In this document: positions 42,330 to 50,830 of the stretch, in pieces
Layout: every line of letters starts with the position of its first letter
How positions within the stretch are numbered: the first letter of the stretch is position 1
NCBI RefSeq assembly: GCF_014207985.1
Contig: NZ_JACHMI010000001.1
Location: 9,097,001 to 9,161,000, forward strand
Reading direction: 5' to 3'
DNA length: 64,000 bases
From: Nonomuraea rubra
Lineage (GTDB): Bacteria; Actinomycetota; Actinomycetes; Streptosporangiales; Streptosporangiaceae
Position numbers and translations under genes: made by a program
Notes under the pieces: model-generated
The model's database searches: none
Seen by the model: only the letters and a program-made list of their open reading frames with translations
What the model was told of the DNA's origin: nothing

Positions 42330-43514
42330 GTGAGCAAGGCTGATGAGCTGATCGGCGCGGCGATGAAGGCGCTCGCCCGCGAGGACCAGGCGGCCTTCGA
42401 CTCCGCCGCCGCCTTCCTGGCCGACCGGGACGACGCCGATCGGGTGCTGGTGGAGGTCGTCACCCGTGCGGTCTCGGACTTGTGGCGGAACGGCTGGCAG
42501 CCCGCCGACGTGGTCAGGATCGCGGCCAGGCGGCTGACCGATTGGCACGGGCGGGTGGCGGCCGACCTCATCGCCTGGGAGATGCGGGCCTACGCGCCGG
42601 CCACGGTGGACGAGCGCTGGCGCGACCAACTCGCCGGCCTGGAGGCCGTGGTGTGGTGGAAGGGCGGCTACCTGGCGGCGCGGCAGGCGCGCGACGGGGC
42701 CGGCCGGCTGGTGACCGTCTCCGGGGTGCTGGAGCTGCTGGGGCTGCTGACCGGGCTGCCCCGGCTGGAGTCGCTGGGCCCGCCGCCCGGGGCCGCTCGC
42801 CGTACGGTCCTGGCCCGCCCGCACGCGGTCAGCGAGAAGACGCTCGCGCGGGTACGGGCGCTGCTCGCCAAGGCGGAGTCGACGACGTACGAGGCGGAGG
42901 CGGAGACGTTCACCTCGGCGGCGCAGAGCCTGATGGCGAAGTACAGCATCGACGCGGCGATGCTGGACGCGCGGCCCGGCGGAGGCGAGGCCCCGGCGGG
43001 CATCCGGGTCGGCGTCGACGCGCCGTACGAGGAGCCCAAGGCCGTGCTGCTCGTTCTCGTCGCCGAGGTTAACAGGTGCCGGGTGATCTGGTCGAAGGAG
43101 CTGGGGTTCGCCACCGTCATGGGGTTCGGGGCGGACCTGTCCTGGGTGGAGATGCTGTTCACCTCGCTGCTGGTGCAGGCGCAGACCGCGCTGGTGAACT
43201 CGGGCACCAAGAAGCACGGCAGCGGCCGGTCGAGGAACAAGGCGTTCCGCCAGTCGTTCCTGTCGGCGTTCGCCTCCAGGATCGGGGAGCGGCTCGCCGG
43301 GGCCACGGCGGACGCGGTCGCGCAGGAGAGCGCCAGCCGGGGCGCCGACCTGGTGCCCGTGCTGGCGGCCCGGGAACAGGAGGTGGAGCAGGCGGTCGAG
43401 CGCATGTTCCCGAACCTGGTCTCGCATGCGGTCCGCACGGCCTGGGACCGGGAGGGCTGGGCGGCGGGCCGTACCGCCGCCGATCGGGCCAGCCTCGGGG
43501 CGCGGGATCGATAG
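42330..43514 (+). CDS. DUF2786-domain protein
   Basis: 394 residues from the GTG at 42330 (GAGGTGG upstream). Central DUF2786 motif: TLARVRALLAKAESTTYEAEAETFTSAAQSLMAKYSIDAAML, found in many actinobacterial and some phage proteins. It is flanked by an N-terminal helical part (ADELIGAAMKALAREDQAAFDSAAAFLADR) and a C-terminal part (FRQSFLSAFASRIGERLAGATADAVAQESA) typical of the full-length actinobacterial form. Cytoplasmic; the function is not known. Single gene, intact. Confidence 0.8.
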   Translation: MSKADELIGAAMKALAREDQAAFDSAAAFLADRDDADRVLVEVVTRAVSDLWRNGWQPADVVRIAARRLTDWHGRVAADLIAWEMRAYAPATVDERWRDQLAGLEAVVWWKGGYLAARQARDGAGRLVTVSGVLELLGLLTGLPRLESLGPPPGAARRTVLARPHAVSEKTLARVRALLAKAESTTYEAEAETFTSAAQSLMAKYSIDAAMLDARPGGGEAPAGIRVGVDAPYEEPKAVLLVLVAEVNRCRVIWSKELGFATVMGFGADLSWVEMLFTSLLVQAQTALVNSGTKKHGSGRSRNKAFRQSFLSAFASRIGERLAGATADAVAQESASRGADLVPVLAAREQEVEQAVERMFPNLVSHAVRTAWDREGWAAGRTAADRASLGARDR

Positions 43515-43767
43515 AGCTCCGGGTGCCGATTCCACCTGGCCTAGCCGCTGTCAAGTGAGCCCCCGTCCGAGCCCTGGCTGTGCTTCCCGCCCCGAGTGCT
43601 CAAGGAAGTGATCGCCCACAGCGCCGCGCCGCCGTGGGGTGGCGGGCCGAGCTCGGGTCGTCCCAGCCGGAGGGCTCGGCATGCGCGCGACGCCGTCCGC
43701 CGCGGTCGCGGTTGCAGAGGACGGCGTCGCAGCGGGCGGGCGGGTCCGCGTCGGCCCGGGTGGCTCG

Positions 43768-44910
43768 CTAGAGGCGACGGCAGTTTCCGGGCGGCTTTGG
43801 GCGGTCGTCGGTCCAGCCTGTCACGGAGGTCCAGACCTCGGAGTCCACGGTCTGGCCCTTGGCGAGGCCCACGGTGCTCTCTCCCGCCTTCGTGACCTTG
43901 GCCAGGATCTCGCCGGTCAAGGGGTCCAGAATGGTCGTGTGGTCCTCGGTCACCTCGTCGTCCGTACCGAACTCCCTGAAATAGGCGCTGCCCTTGTCGA
44001 AGTCCACGGCGAGGCCGCTGCGGCCCAGCGGATCCTCGGCCGGCCCCCGAACGCTGGTCGTGGGCAGGTCGGCGAGCAGGCGCAGGATGGCGGCCCGGGC
44101 GCCCGGGGCGAGGGGCGTCGCCAGCAGCCCGACGGAACCGGCCATGGTCTCCTCCAGCGTCCGCGCAGTCCCCGTCTTGGTCCGGCTGGACTCCCACCGG
44201 GCCCGCAGCCATGCGCGCATCCCCTTGTCGTCGGCGGGCAGTGCCGAGATCTCGGCCGGCGTGTATGGGCCGAGCGGTTGGGCGCCGGGCCCGTGGTCCG
44301 GCGCGACCTCGTGGGTGTACTGGCAGCCCTTGCTCTCCACGCGCATCGGCAGCTTCAGGCAGTCGGCCGCCTTCGTGCCGGCAGTGCACACACGCTGAAC
44401 CTTGGCGGGTGATCCCGCGGCCCGCCACACGCGTCCGTCCGCCGCAGTCGCCGGGCGCAGGCTCGGTTCCCCGTCCTGGGTCTGGACCGGGTTCTTGAGG
44501 TCGCGCGGCAGCCAGAGTTCTGTCCTTGATGAGACCACCGCGTTGAAGGCGCGCCCCCCGGCCTGCACCCGGATCAGCGAGTCACGCACCAGCGACCTGC
44601 GCCAGTACGCGCCCCGCTCGTCCGGCAACCGCGCGACCTGGGCCGCCAACCGGCGCAGTGCCTCGTTCCCGTCAGAGGGCGCAAGAACGGGAGGAGCCAC
44701 GCGGGCGGACGGGATGATCAGGTTCGTGACCAGTGCGACCACGGCGAGAACGGCGGCGACCGCCGCAGCCGTCAACACCGGCAACCCCCGGAAGCCACGA
44801 CGTGCGCGGATCGTGACAGGGTCCGCGACAGGCCCCAGGCTCTCCGGGCGTACCAGCTCCGCGCCGGCGGAGAAGGCGTCGCGGAGCCGGTCTTCAACGC
44901 TTCGGGTCAT
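43768..44910 (-). CDS. CU044_5270-type membrane protein paired with a sigma factor
   Basis: 380 residues. A short cytoplasmic N-terminus (SVEDRLRDAFSAGAELV) and one membrane helix (LPVLTAAAVAAVLAVVALVTNLII) precede a long outside domain with ELWLPRD and SLRPATAADGRVWRAAGSP, and the late block HTTILDPLTGEILAKVTKAG. This family is routinely encoded just after SigE-type ECF sigma genes in actinomycetes and is suspected to act as their anti-sigma or surface sensor; not tested as far as I know. It overlaps the sigma remnant by ATGA. The partner is truncated, so its regulatory role may be lost. Confidence 0.75.
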   Translation of the reverse strand: MTRSVEDRLRDAFSAGAELVRPESLGPVADPVTIRARRGFRGLPVLTAAAVAAVLAVVALVTNLIIPSARVAPPVLAPSDGNEALRRLAAQVARLPDERGAYWRRSLVRDSLIRVQAGGRAFNAVVSSRTELWLPRDLKNPVQTQDGEPSLRPATAADGRVWRAAGSPAKVQRVCTAGTKAADCLKLPMRVESKGCQYTHEVAPDHGPGAQPLGPYTPAEISALPADDKGMRAWLRARWESSRTKTGTARTLEETMAGSVGLLATPLAPGARAAILRLLADLPTTSVRGPAEDPLGRSGLAVDFDKGSAYFREFGTDDEVTEDHTTILDPLTGEILAKVTKAGESTVGLAKGQTVDSEVWTSVTGWTDDRPKPPGNCRRL

Positions 44911-45248
44911 CGCTCCTCCTGCAGTTTCGCGGCGAGCACCTTCAGCGCCCGGGATGCTGTCGACTTGACCGTTCCGCGGCTGACCCCCATCACCTGGGCG
45001 ATCTCCGCCTCCGACAGTTCGAGGTAGAAACGCAGCACCAGCACCTCGCGCTGGCGTCGCGGCAGAGCCCGGACGGCCAGGAACACCTCTCGCCGGGTCT
45101 CCCCGAGCACCACCGCCGCCTCCGCCGACCAGAACGGCGCCTCAGGCCGACCGCGAAACCGTCCCAGGCGCGGCACCTGAACCGGACACCCACCAGCATG
45201 ACGGTCACCATCCTCGGGCAGGCTGGAGTCCTGCCCGAGGATGTTCAC
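44907..45248 (-). pseudogene. SigE-type ECF sigma factor, region 2 missing
   Basis: Only the second half of a sigma factor is present: WSAEAAVVLGETRREVFLAVRALPRRQREVLVLRFYLELSEAEIAQVMGVSRGTVKSTASRALKVLAAKLQEE is region 4 with its HTH. The preceding ~40 residues (MNILGQDSS...) do not resemble region 2, which binds the -10 element and core polymerase. 113 codons against ~170 usual. It is almost certainly inactive as a sigma factor. It overlaps the CU044_5270-type gene by 4 bases. Confidence 0.65.
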
Positions 45249-45249
45249 C

Positions 45250-45435
45250 TCATTTCAGAGAGTCGATCCACCGTTGGTATTCCGTTCCCGAAATGACCAC
45301 CATGTCGGACGGCTTCTGTGAGTTACGGATGGCGACCCGGTTGCCCGGCACGATGGCGATCTCGACGCACGCACCCGTTTCGCAGCGGCTCGAGCGCCGC
45401 CAATTGAATGAGTCAGCATTGTACAGAGTAGTCAG
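45250..45435 (-). CDS. DUF397 protein
   Basis: 61 residues, apparently from a CTG start at 45435 with AAGGAGAA four bases upstream. The sequence LTTLYNADSFNWRRSSRCETGACVEIAIV, then GNRVAIRNSQKPSDMVVIS, then W near the end is a complete DUF397 domain (W-R-x-S-x-x-C...CVE-(V/I)A...VR(D/N)S). Related genes normally start with ATG at exactly this point, so CTG may be a true rare start or a mutated one. DUF397 proteins are encoded beside XRE/DUF5753 regulators and act as their small partners (as in BldB/WhiJ-like systems); such a regulator is at 46326. Confidence 0.7.
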   Translation of the reverse strand: MTTLYNADSFNWRRSSRCETGACVEIAIVPGNRVAIRNSQKPSDMVVISGTEYQRWIDSLK

Positions 45436-45871
45436 GATTTCTCCTTGAGTCTTCCACGAACGCCTACCGGGTTAGCTGACGGGTTCGGGCTGGAAGTAGC
45501 CCTACGGCGCAGTCTGCGCGCCGATTCACCCCTGGTCCCTCGGGAAAGCGGGATCGCTGGTTCCCCGGCTCCGCGCTTCCTGGCTGCACGGATTCGGCAG
45601 GTCGACATCTCGACGAAGGTGAGATGGGGATATCGAGTGCGACCAGTGGATCTTTATCTGTCTCACATCGGCGATGGGGCCGATGTCGGTTCACGGCGAC
45701 ATGGCTTGTTCGCCGCGACGATGCCAGAAGCTACCCGTACAGATCCTTCGTGCGCAAGACTCGACCAGCTTTTTGGGCCGGCGGAAGCCTTCCTCCGCCT
45801 TGCACACCCTTACAGCTTCAAGCGCATCGCGCTGTTCGTACATAAGGGGGGAGCCGGCCAAGGGATGTTGG
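45436..45871. other. Intergenic region between DUF397 and the small membrane protein
   Basis: No frame matches a known family. It must contain the DUF397 promoter. A plus-strand open frame of 162 codons (45445-45933) has atypical composition and no homology I can recognise. Confidence 0.3.
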
Positions 45872-46066
45872 CTACTCGGCAATCAGCTTCTGCAAAAGTA
45901 ATACCCCTGCTCCTGTTGCTCCACCGCCCATAAGAATCGCTCCTGGCAGGGATTGATCGGCCCAATAGCTGAGCAGGGCGGCCACGAGGCCCAGGATGGA
46001 GGCGGAAACCAGTATCACAGCGGCCCTGACCGACAACAACGGTGGTCGAGACGGTGAAGGAGCCAT
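45872..46066 (-). CDS. Small two-helix membrane protein
   Basis: 64 residues from the ATG at 46066, which has GGGAGG seven bases upstream. Two hydrophobic segments: SVRAAVILVSASILGLVAALLSYWA and PGAILMGGGATGAGVLLLQKLI. Small proteins of this kind are common beside DUF397/XRE units in actinomycetes. Function unknown. Divergent from the XRE regulator. Confidence 0.6.
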   Translation of the reverse strand: MAPSPSRPPLLSVRAAVILVSASILGLVAALLSYWADQSLPGAILMGGGATGAGVLLLQKLIAE

Positions 46067-46325
46067 CGGGCCTCCCGGTGACGATCTCTGTTGTGCAGCC
46101 ATGACGTAGATGATGACCTGCCTGCGGACGGCGGGTCGTCGTGGGCGCTGACGGTAAAGATCTACTTCGCGGCCATTGACCATGCCTGCGCTTCTATGAT
46201 GGGCTCTCAGAGAGCTTGCATGCAAGCTTGCACAAGGTCTTACTTCCCTACCCCCGATGGCTCAGCCTCTTATGACGTGAGATTTGCCCATACCCAACGC
46301 GGCTTCACTCCCCGAGAGGTGGACC

Positions 46326-47174
46326 TTGTCCCCGTCCATGCAGCGCGTCTTGCTAGCCGAGGAGCTGCGGCGACTTCGTGAGCGCAGTCTCCTTACCGGC
46401 GAGGAGGTCAGCAGGCGGCTCGGTTGGTCCGCCTCCAAGATCAGCCGAATCGAGAACGCCCGGATCGGGGTGTCACTAGTGGACGTGGCAGCGCTTCTGG
46501 ATGTCTACGGCGCCTCCGCCGAGGAGCGCCAAGGCGTGCTAGCGCTCGTGGCCAGCGAACCCGCTCAAACGTGGTGGCGCGCCTTCTCCGCGCGCTCAGA
46601 AGCTTTTCTTCAGTTTCTGGACTTCGAGGCGGTGTCTCACACAATAGAACAGTGGGAGCTTCGGGCGATTCCGGGACTGCTGCAGACTGCGGATTATGCG
46701 CGGTGTATTATTTCCGCTTGGAAAGAGATAGATACGAGTCTTCGCGATCGGCAGGTGGACGATCGCGTTGACGTAAGGATGCGCCGCCAGGAGCGCCTCA
46801 CCTCTGACGACCCCTTGCAGTTGATTGCGGTCATCGACGAGGCTGTATTGCGGCGCACGGTCGGCGGAGCGTCCATCATGCAAGCACAGGGACGGAAACT
46901 GATCGAAGCTTCGGAGCTTCCCAATGTGAATCTCCGCGTGTTGCCGCTGACGGCGCCCTCCGGTATCGTCGACGCGCACTTCACAATATTAACTCGATTG
47001 CTCGCCGGAGTGGAGCAGAGTGTGCTTTACACCGAGCACAGTGGCATCCTGGACCAGGTCACCGCCGATGAGAAGTCGCTGTACTGGTTCCGCCGCATTT
47101 TCTCGCGTCTCCTCGATTCCGCACTGTCACCCTCTGCCAGCAGGGATCGCATTGCTCGCATCATGACTGAATGA
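46326..47174 (+). CDS. XRE-family HTH regulator with DUF5753 domain
   Basis: About 282 residues, from a TTG at 46326 with GAGAGG upstream or from the ATG at 46338. HTH: LAEELRRLRERSLLTGEEVSRRLGWSASKISRIENARIGVSLVDVAALLDVYG. The DUF5753 domain contains TWWRAFSARSEAFLQFLDFEAVSHTIEQWELRAIPGLLQTADYARCII, EAVLRRTVGG, LPNVNLRVLPLTAPSGIVDAHFTIL and SVLYTEHSGILD. These regulators pair with DUF397 proteins in development and antibiotic control (as in WhiJ-type systems). The lower GC of this gene (about 55-60%) against its neighbours hints at transfer. Confidence 0.85.
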   Translation: MSPSMQRVLLAEELRRLRERSLLTGEEVSRRLGWSASKISRIENARIGVSLVDVAALLDVYGASAEERQGVLALVASEPAQTWWRAFSARSEAFLQFLDFEAVSHTIEQWELRAIPGLLQTADYARCIISAWKEIDTSLRDRQVDDRVDVRMRRQERLTSDDPLQLIAVIDEAVLRRTVGGASIMQAQGRKLIEASELPNVNLRVLPLTAPSGIVDAHFTILTRLLAGVEQSVLYTEHSGILDQVTADEKSLYWFRRIFSRLLDSALSPSASRDRIARIMTE

Positions 47175-47312
47175 GTGGTTCCATGCCCGGCCCTCGACGA
47201 CCCGTATGCGGCATGGATCCGCTCGTGGACGGACACCGTCGTGCGCCGACACACCGATGAGAACATCGGCTCTGTCTCTTCGTGCACCTCGCGGATGAGG
47301 CCCGTAACGATG

Positions 47313-47353
47313 TCCTCACAGGGTCCTCACAGGGTCCTCACAGGGTCCTCACA
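47313..47353. repeat. 11-bp tandem repeat, 3.7 copies
   Basis: The unit TCCTCACAGGG is repeated perfectly from 47313, ending inside the next gene's 3' flank. It lies just beyond the stop codon of the aldo/keto reductase and may be simple slippage. Confidence 0.9.
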
Positions 47354-48302
47354 TGCCTTCCGGTGCGGGCCCTGCCATCGGGGCGGCGCCGGACACGATC
47401 GCGTCGATCTCCGCAAGGTCGTCCGGCCCCAGCGTCAGCTCGGCCGCGTCCAGGCTCTCGTCGAGGTGCCGGGGGCTGCGCGCGCCCACGATGGCCACGT
47501 GCACGGCCGGGTTGGACAGCACCCACGCAACCGCGAGCTGTCCGATGGTCGTGCCGAAGCGTACGGCGAAGCGGCTCAGCTCGGTGACGACCGCGAGGTT
47601 GCGGCGGAAGCGGTCGCCGGTGAAGTCGGGGCTGTGCGCACGCCAGTCGTCGGCCGGGAACACGGTGTGCTCGTCGAACGCGCCGCCGAGCAGCCCGTGC
47701 GCCAGCGGCCCGTACGCCAGCACACCCAGATCGTCACTCGCCGCGTACGGCAACACCTCCGCCTCCACGTCGCGACGGAACAGGTGGTAGGGCGGCTGCA
47801 CGGTCTCCGCGCCCGGGAAGGCGCGCAGCTGGTCGGCGTCGAAGTTGGACACTCCGACGTGCCGGATCAGCCCTTCGTCCACCATGTCGCGCAGCGCGGC
47901 GGCGCTCTCCTCGAACGGGGTGCGCGGATCGGGCCAGTGCACCTGGTACAGGTCGACGTGGTCGGTGCCGAGCGCTTCCAAGCTCGACCGCACCCCCTGG
48001 CGCAACCAGGCGGGACTGGAGTCGCGGACGAGCCGGTCACCGTCCATGCGCAGACCGCCCTTCGTGGCGATCACCACCTGGTCCCGGTCCCCCTCGAGTG
48101 CCCGGCCCAGGACGCGTTCCGCCACGCCGAACCCGTAGCCCTGGGCGGTGTCGAAGAAGGTGACACCTCGTTCGCGGGCGTGCCGGATGGCGGCGACGGC
48201 CGCCTGCTCGTCGACCTGACCCCAATCCCCGCCGAACTGCCAAGTGCCGTAGCAGATCGGGCTGACCTGCAGCTCTGTGCGGCCCAACCGTACTGTGTCC
48301 AT
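47349..48302 (-). CDS. Aldo/keto reductase
   Basis: 317 residues, TIM-barrel AKR family. Catalytic tetrad context: FFDTAQGYGFGVAERVLG (Asp and Tyr), QVVIATKGGLRMDG (Lys), and DLYQVHWPDP (His). The NADPH-binding end reads QLAVAWVLSNPAVHVAIVGARSPRHLDESLDAAELTLGPDDLAEID. It resembles the YghZ/Tas-like group. It is divergent from the RiPP precursor gene; a role in tailoring the RiPP is possible but such AKRs are common everywhere. Confidence 0.88.
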   Translation of the reverse strand: MDTVRLGRTELQVSPICYGTWQFGGDWGQVDEQAAVAAIRHARERGVTFFDTAQGYGFGVAERVLGRALEGDRDQVVIATKGGLRMDGDRLVRDSSPAWLRQGVRSSLEALGTDHVDLYQVHWPDPRTPFEESAAALRDMVDEGLIRHVGVSNFDADQLRAFPGAETVQPPYHLFRRDVEAEVLPYAASDDLGVLAYGPLAHGLLGGAFDEHTVFPADDWRAHSPDFTGDRFRRNLAVVTELSRFAVRFGTTIGQLAVAWVLSNPAVHVAIVGARSPRHLDESLDAAELTLGPDDLAEIDAIVSGAAPMAGPAPEGM

Positions 48303-48468
48303 GCCCCTCCCCCTTCCCGGAAGTCGTCAACGCGTCGGTCATGGGCAGGGCAGCGCTCTCCTTCACGCCACGGCCCCGAACCACATGGAACGGTTTGGAA
48401 CGCCTTCCCAGTACGGGCGCCCGGCAAGGACACGCACACCCCGGCGCCACCGACAGGAAGGAACCTCC

Positions 48469-48732
48469 ATGGGCATGCTGGCCGGTGTCACCCACCTCAC
48501 CTCACAAGCCGATTTCTTGAAGGGAGGCCTCGCCGCCCGCTACCTGCCCTCAGCCGACGTCACCCCGTTCGTCATGCGGCGGGCCATGCCCCTTCGTGCC
48601 ATCGAGACCATGAACTACATCTGCTCCATCAACCCGCACATTCCGGCCTGCGCGCCCACCAATGACTGCCCCGACCCCGGCCCTGATCCGGCCACCACCT
48701 CCTTCTGCCCCACCCGCGAGTTCGTCTGCTGA
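48469..48732 (+). CDS. Lanthipeptide-type RiPP precursor peptide
   Basis: 87 residues from the ATG at 48469, with GGAAGGAA upstream. The N-terminal ~48 residues form a leader (SQADFLKGGLAARYL; TPFVMRRAMPLRAIETMN) without Cys. The C-terminal ~38 residues hold five Cys (52, 61, 67, 80, 87) and six Ser/Thr (53, 64, 76, 77, 78, 82) among many Pro and Asp, and end in FVC. This split between Cys-free leader and Cys/Ser/Thr core is what lanthionine-forming enzymes act on. It is followed after 3 bases by a kinase-like, then HopA1-like and LanC-like genes. The leader resembles none I recall. Confidence 0.75.
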   Translation: MGMLAGVTHLTSQADFLKGGLAARYLPSADVTPFVMRRAMPLRAIETMNYICSINPHIPACAPTNDCPDPGPDPATTSFCPTREFVC

Positions 48733-48735
48733 TCG

Positions 48736-49863
48736 ATGGTTCTCGCGTTACCCGAGCTCATCGCCTACCTGCTCGATCGGCGGTACGTGCCCCATGAGGC
48801 GGTGGTCGACGGCAGCCTCACGCTGGCCGACGTGTCTCGCCGCAACCAGAACGTCCTGGTGAGCGGCGAGCCGTCCGTCGAGCTGTTCGTCAAGCAGGGC
48901 GGCGGCTCGCTCGCGCACGAGGCGGCGGTCTACGACCTGCTCGGCTCGCTGGGGCGGCGGCGTGGCGGGATCCGCGACGCCGTGCCGCGCTGCCACGCCT
49001 ACGATCCCGACGGCGGGGTGCTCGTCCTGCAGTCCCTGCCGGGTGCGCTGGACCTCACCTCGTACCACGCGCGCGCCCGCCGGTTCCCCGCCTCCATGGG
49101 GACGCGGCTCGGGGTGGCTCTCGCCGATCTGCACGACCGCGCCGCCGAGGCGGTGCGGTCCAGGCCGGGACGGTTCTCCGGCAGGATCCCGTGGGTGCTC
49201 GCGCTCGACCGTCCCGGCCCCGCCTTCTACCGCGAGATGAGCAACGCGGGCGTCGAGCTGGTACGGATCCTCCAGTCGTCCGCGCCGATGCGTGCCGCGC
49301 TCGCCGGGCTGCGGGACGGCTGGCGGGCCGACGCCTTCGTTCACCACGACCTCAAGTGGGACAACTGCCTGGCCGTCGCGGCCGGGCGGTCGCGGCGGCG
49401 TACCCGGGTGGTGCTCGTCGACTGGGAGTTCGGGGATCTGGGCGACGCCTGCTGGGACACCGGGTCCGTCTTCGGCGCCTACCTGGGCTGCTGGCTGACC
49501 TCCATCCCGCTGGCCGGCCGTGAGCTGCCGGACCGCTACCTGGAGCTGGCCGAGCACCCGCTGGCGCGGATGCGCACGTCGATGCGCGCCTTCTGGGCGG
49601 CCTACACGGACACCCGCGGGTGGGACGCCGCGGCGGCGGACGCGGCGCTGGTCCGCAGCGTCCGGTACGCCGGTGCCCGCCTGCTGCAGACGGCCTACGA
49701 ACGCACCCAGGGCGCGGCCCGCGTCAACGCGACCGTGGTGTGCCTGACCCAGCTCGCCGAGAACGTGCTGGTCCAGCCCGAGCAGGCGATCGAGCACCTG
49801 CTCGGCCTGCACCCGGAGCCCGCACCCGAAGCCCTCGCTGGAGGAGACAGAAGCGATGAGTGA
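48736..49863 (+). CDS. Kinase-like RiPP enzyme (LanK-type, APH fold)
   Basis: 375 residues with an aminoglycoside phosphotransferase-like fold. Phosphate-binding Lys in ELFVKQGGG (~53); catalytic loop HHDLKWDN (203-210); metal-binding VDWEFGDLGD (228-237). In class V lanthipeptide (lexapeptide, cacaoidin) and thioamitide pathways, a protein of this kind phosphorylates Ser/Thr of the precursor, preparing elimination. The gene begins 3 bp after the precursor stop and overlaps the HopA1-like gene by 8 bases, which supports a dedicated role. All kinase residues are present, so it should be catalytic. Confidence 0.75.
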   Translation: MVLALPELIAYLLDRRYVPHEAVVDGSLTLADVSRRNQNVLVSGEPSVELFVKQGGGSLAHEAAVYDLLGSLGRRRGGIRDAVPRCHAYDPDGGVLVLQSLPGALDLTSYHARARRFPASMGTRLGVALADLHDRAAEAVRSRPGRFSGRIPWVLALDRPGPAFYREMSNAGVELVRILQSSAPMRAALAGLRDGWRADAFVHHDLKWDNCLAVAAGRSRRRTRVVLVDWEFGDLGDACWDTGSVFGAYLGCWLTSIPLAGRELPDRYLELAEHPLARMRTSMRAFWAAYTDTRGWDAAAADAALVRSVRYAGARLLQTAYERTQGAARVNATVVCLTQLAENVLVQPEQAIEHLLGLHPEPAPEALAGGDRSDE

Positions 49864-50830
49864 CGTCCGTCTGCTGGTGGCCGGGGCCGTCGCGGCCACG
49901 CGCGTCCACCTGCCGGCCCGCTACGCCTGGTTCGGCAAGCCGTCGCCGCGGCTGCCCGCCCGCGCCGCCCGGCTGCTCAGCCCGGAGGCCACCCGGGGCC
50001 ACCTCGTGCACCTCCTGTCCGTACAGCTGTACAACGACTTCTACCGTCGCGGCCGGGCCATGCCCGAGAGCTGGACCGCGCGTGGCTCCGCCGCGAGCCG
50101 CCGCGCGTTCGCCGCCGCCCTGTCGGCGGCGAACAGCGGCAGAGGATCTCTCGAACGGGGATGGCGGGTACGGGGAGCCGACCGGCGCGGCACGATGGTC
50201 GTCAAGAACGGACTGGAGCTGACCGTGGACGCCGCCGAGCTGATCGGCGGCGGCGAGTGGGTGGCCATGAGGCTGCCCAAGGAGCTGCCCGAACTGTCGC
50301 CGGGGTTCCACCTGGTGTGCGCCGACAGGCCGATCGAGGCGGTGCCCGGCCGTAGCATGCTCCGGCTGTACTGGAACCTGCGCGCGGACGGAGCCGTCCC
50401 GTTCGTCGCGGCCGCGACGCGCCTGCTCAACGCCGCCGACGCGGCCTTCCGTCTGAAGGTGCTCAACGACCCCGCCGCCTTCACCCGGTGCGACGCGGCG
50501 GTCGTCTACCTGGCCGGCGACGAGTTCCCCGCGCTGGCCGAGCCGATAGCCGCGCTGCGCGCCGAGATCGGCGGCTTCCTCTCCCCGTGTACCCCCGTGT
50601 TCACCGCGGAACTGGCGCCGGGCCTCGGCCTGGCCGAGGACCCGGCAACCGGTGAGAGCTTCGGGGAGCACCGCTGCCGGCTGCTCGCCGAGGCGATGGT
50701 CCGAGCGCACGAATCGGGCACGCCGGACGTTCTGGCGGCCGTCGAAGAGCACTTCGCCCGCGCCGGGATCGATCTGGACGCCCCGCACCTGAACCCCCGT
50801 CCCGCCCCAGCCCTGGCCACGGCGCCATGA
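49856..50830 (+). CDS. HopA1-like protein (LanY-type lyase candidate)
   Basis: 324 residues, HopA1/T3SS-effector-like family. Recognisable blocks: HLVHLLSVQLYNDFYRRGR, MLRLYWNLRADGAVPFV, FRLKVLNDPAAFTRCDAAVVYL, TPVFTAELAPGLGLAEDPATGESFGEHRCRLLAEAM (the conserved T-P-x-F-x...G-x-(G/A)-x-AE-x-P...SFG-x-xR). In class V lanthipeptides and thioamitides the HopA1 partner is thought to eliminate phosphate from the modified Ser/Thr to give dehydroamino acids. Encoded between the kinase and LanC-like genes with overlapping ends. Confidence 0.75.
   Translation: MSDVRLLVAGAVAATRVHLPARYAWFGKPSPRLPARAARLLSPEATRGHLVHLLSVQLYNDFYRRGRAMPESWTARGSAASRRAFAAALSAANSGRGSLERGWRVRGADRRGTMVVKNGLELTVDAAELIGGGEWVAMRLPKELPELSPGFHLVCADRPIEAVPGRSMLRLYWNLRADGAVPFVAAATRLLNAADAAFRLKVLNDPAAFTRCDAAVVYLAGDEFPALAEPIAALRAEIGGFLSPCTPVFTAELAPGLGLAEDPATGESFGEHRCRLLAEAMVRAHESGTPDVLAAVEEHFARAGIDLDAPHLNPRPAPALATAP

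Noticed and set aside
45445..45933. 162-codon plus-strand ORF
   Set aside because: Atypical composition, no ribosome binding site, no recognisable family; overlaps the 3' end of the small membrane protein gene.
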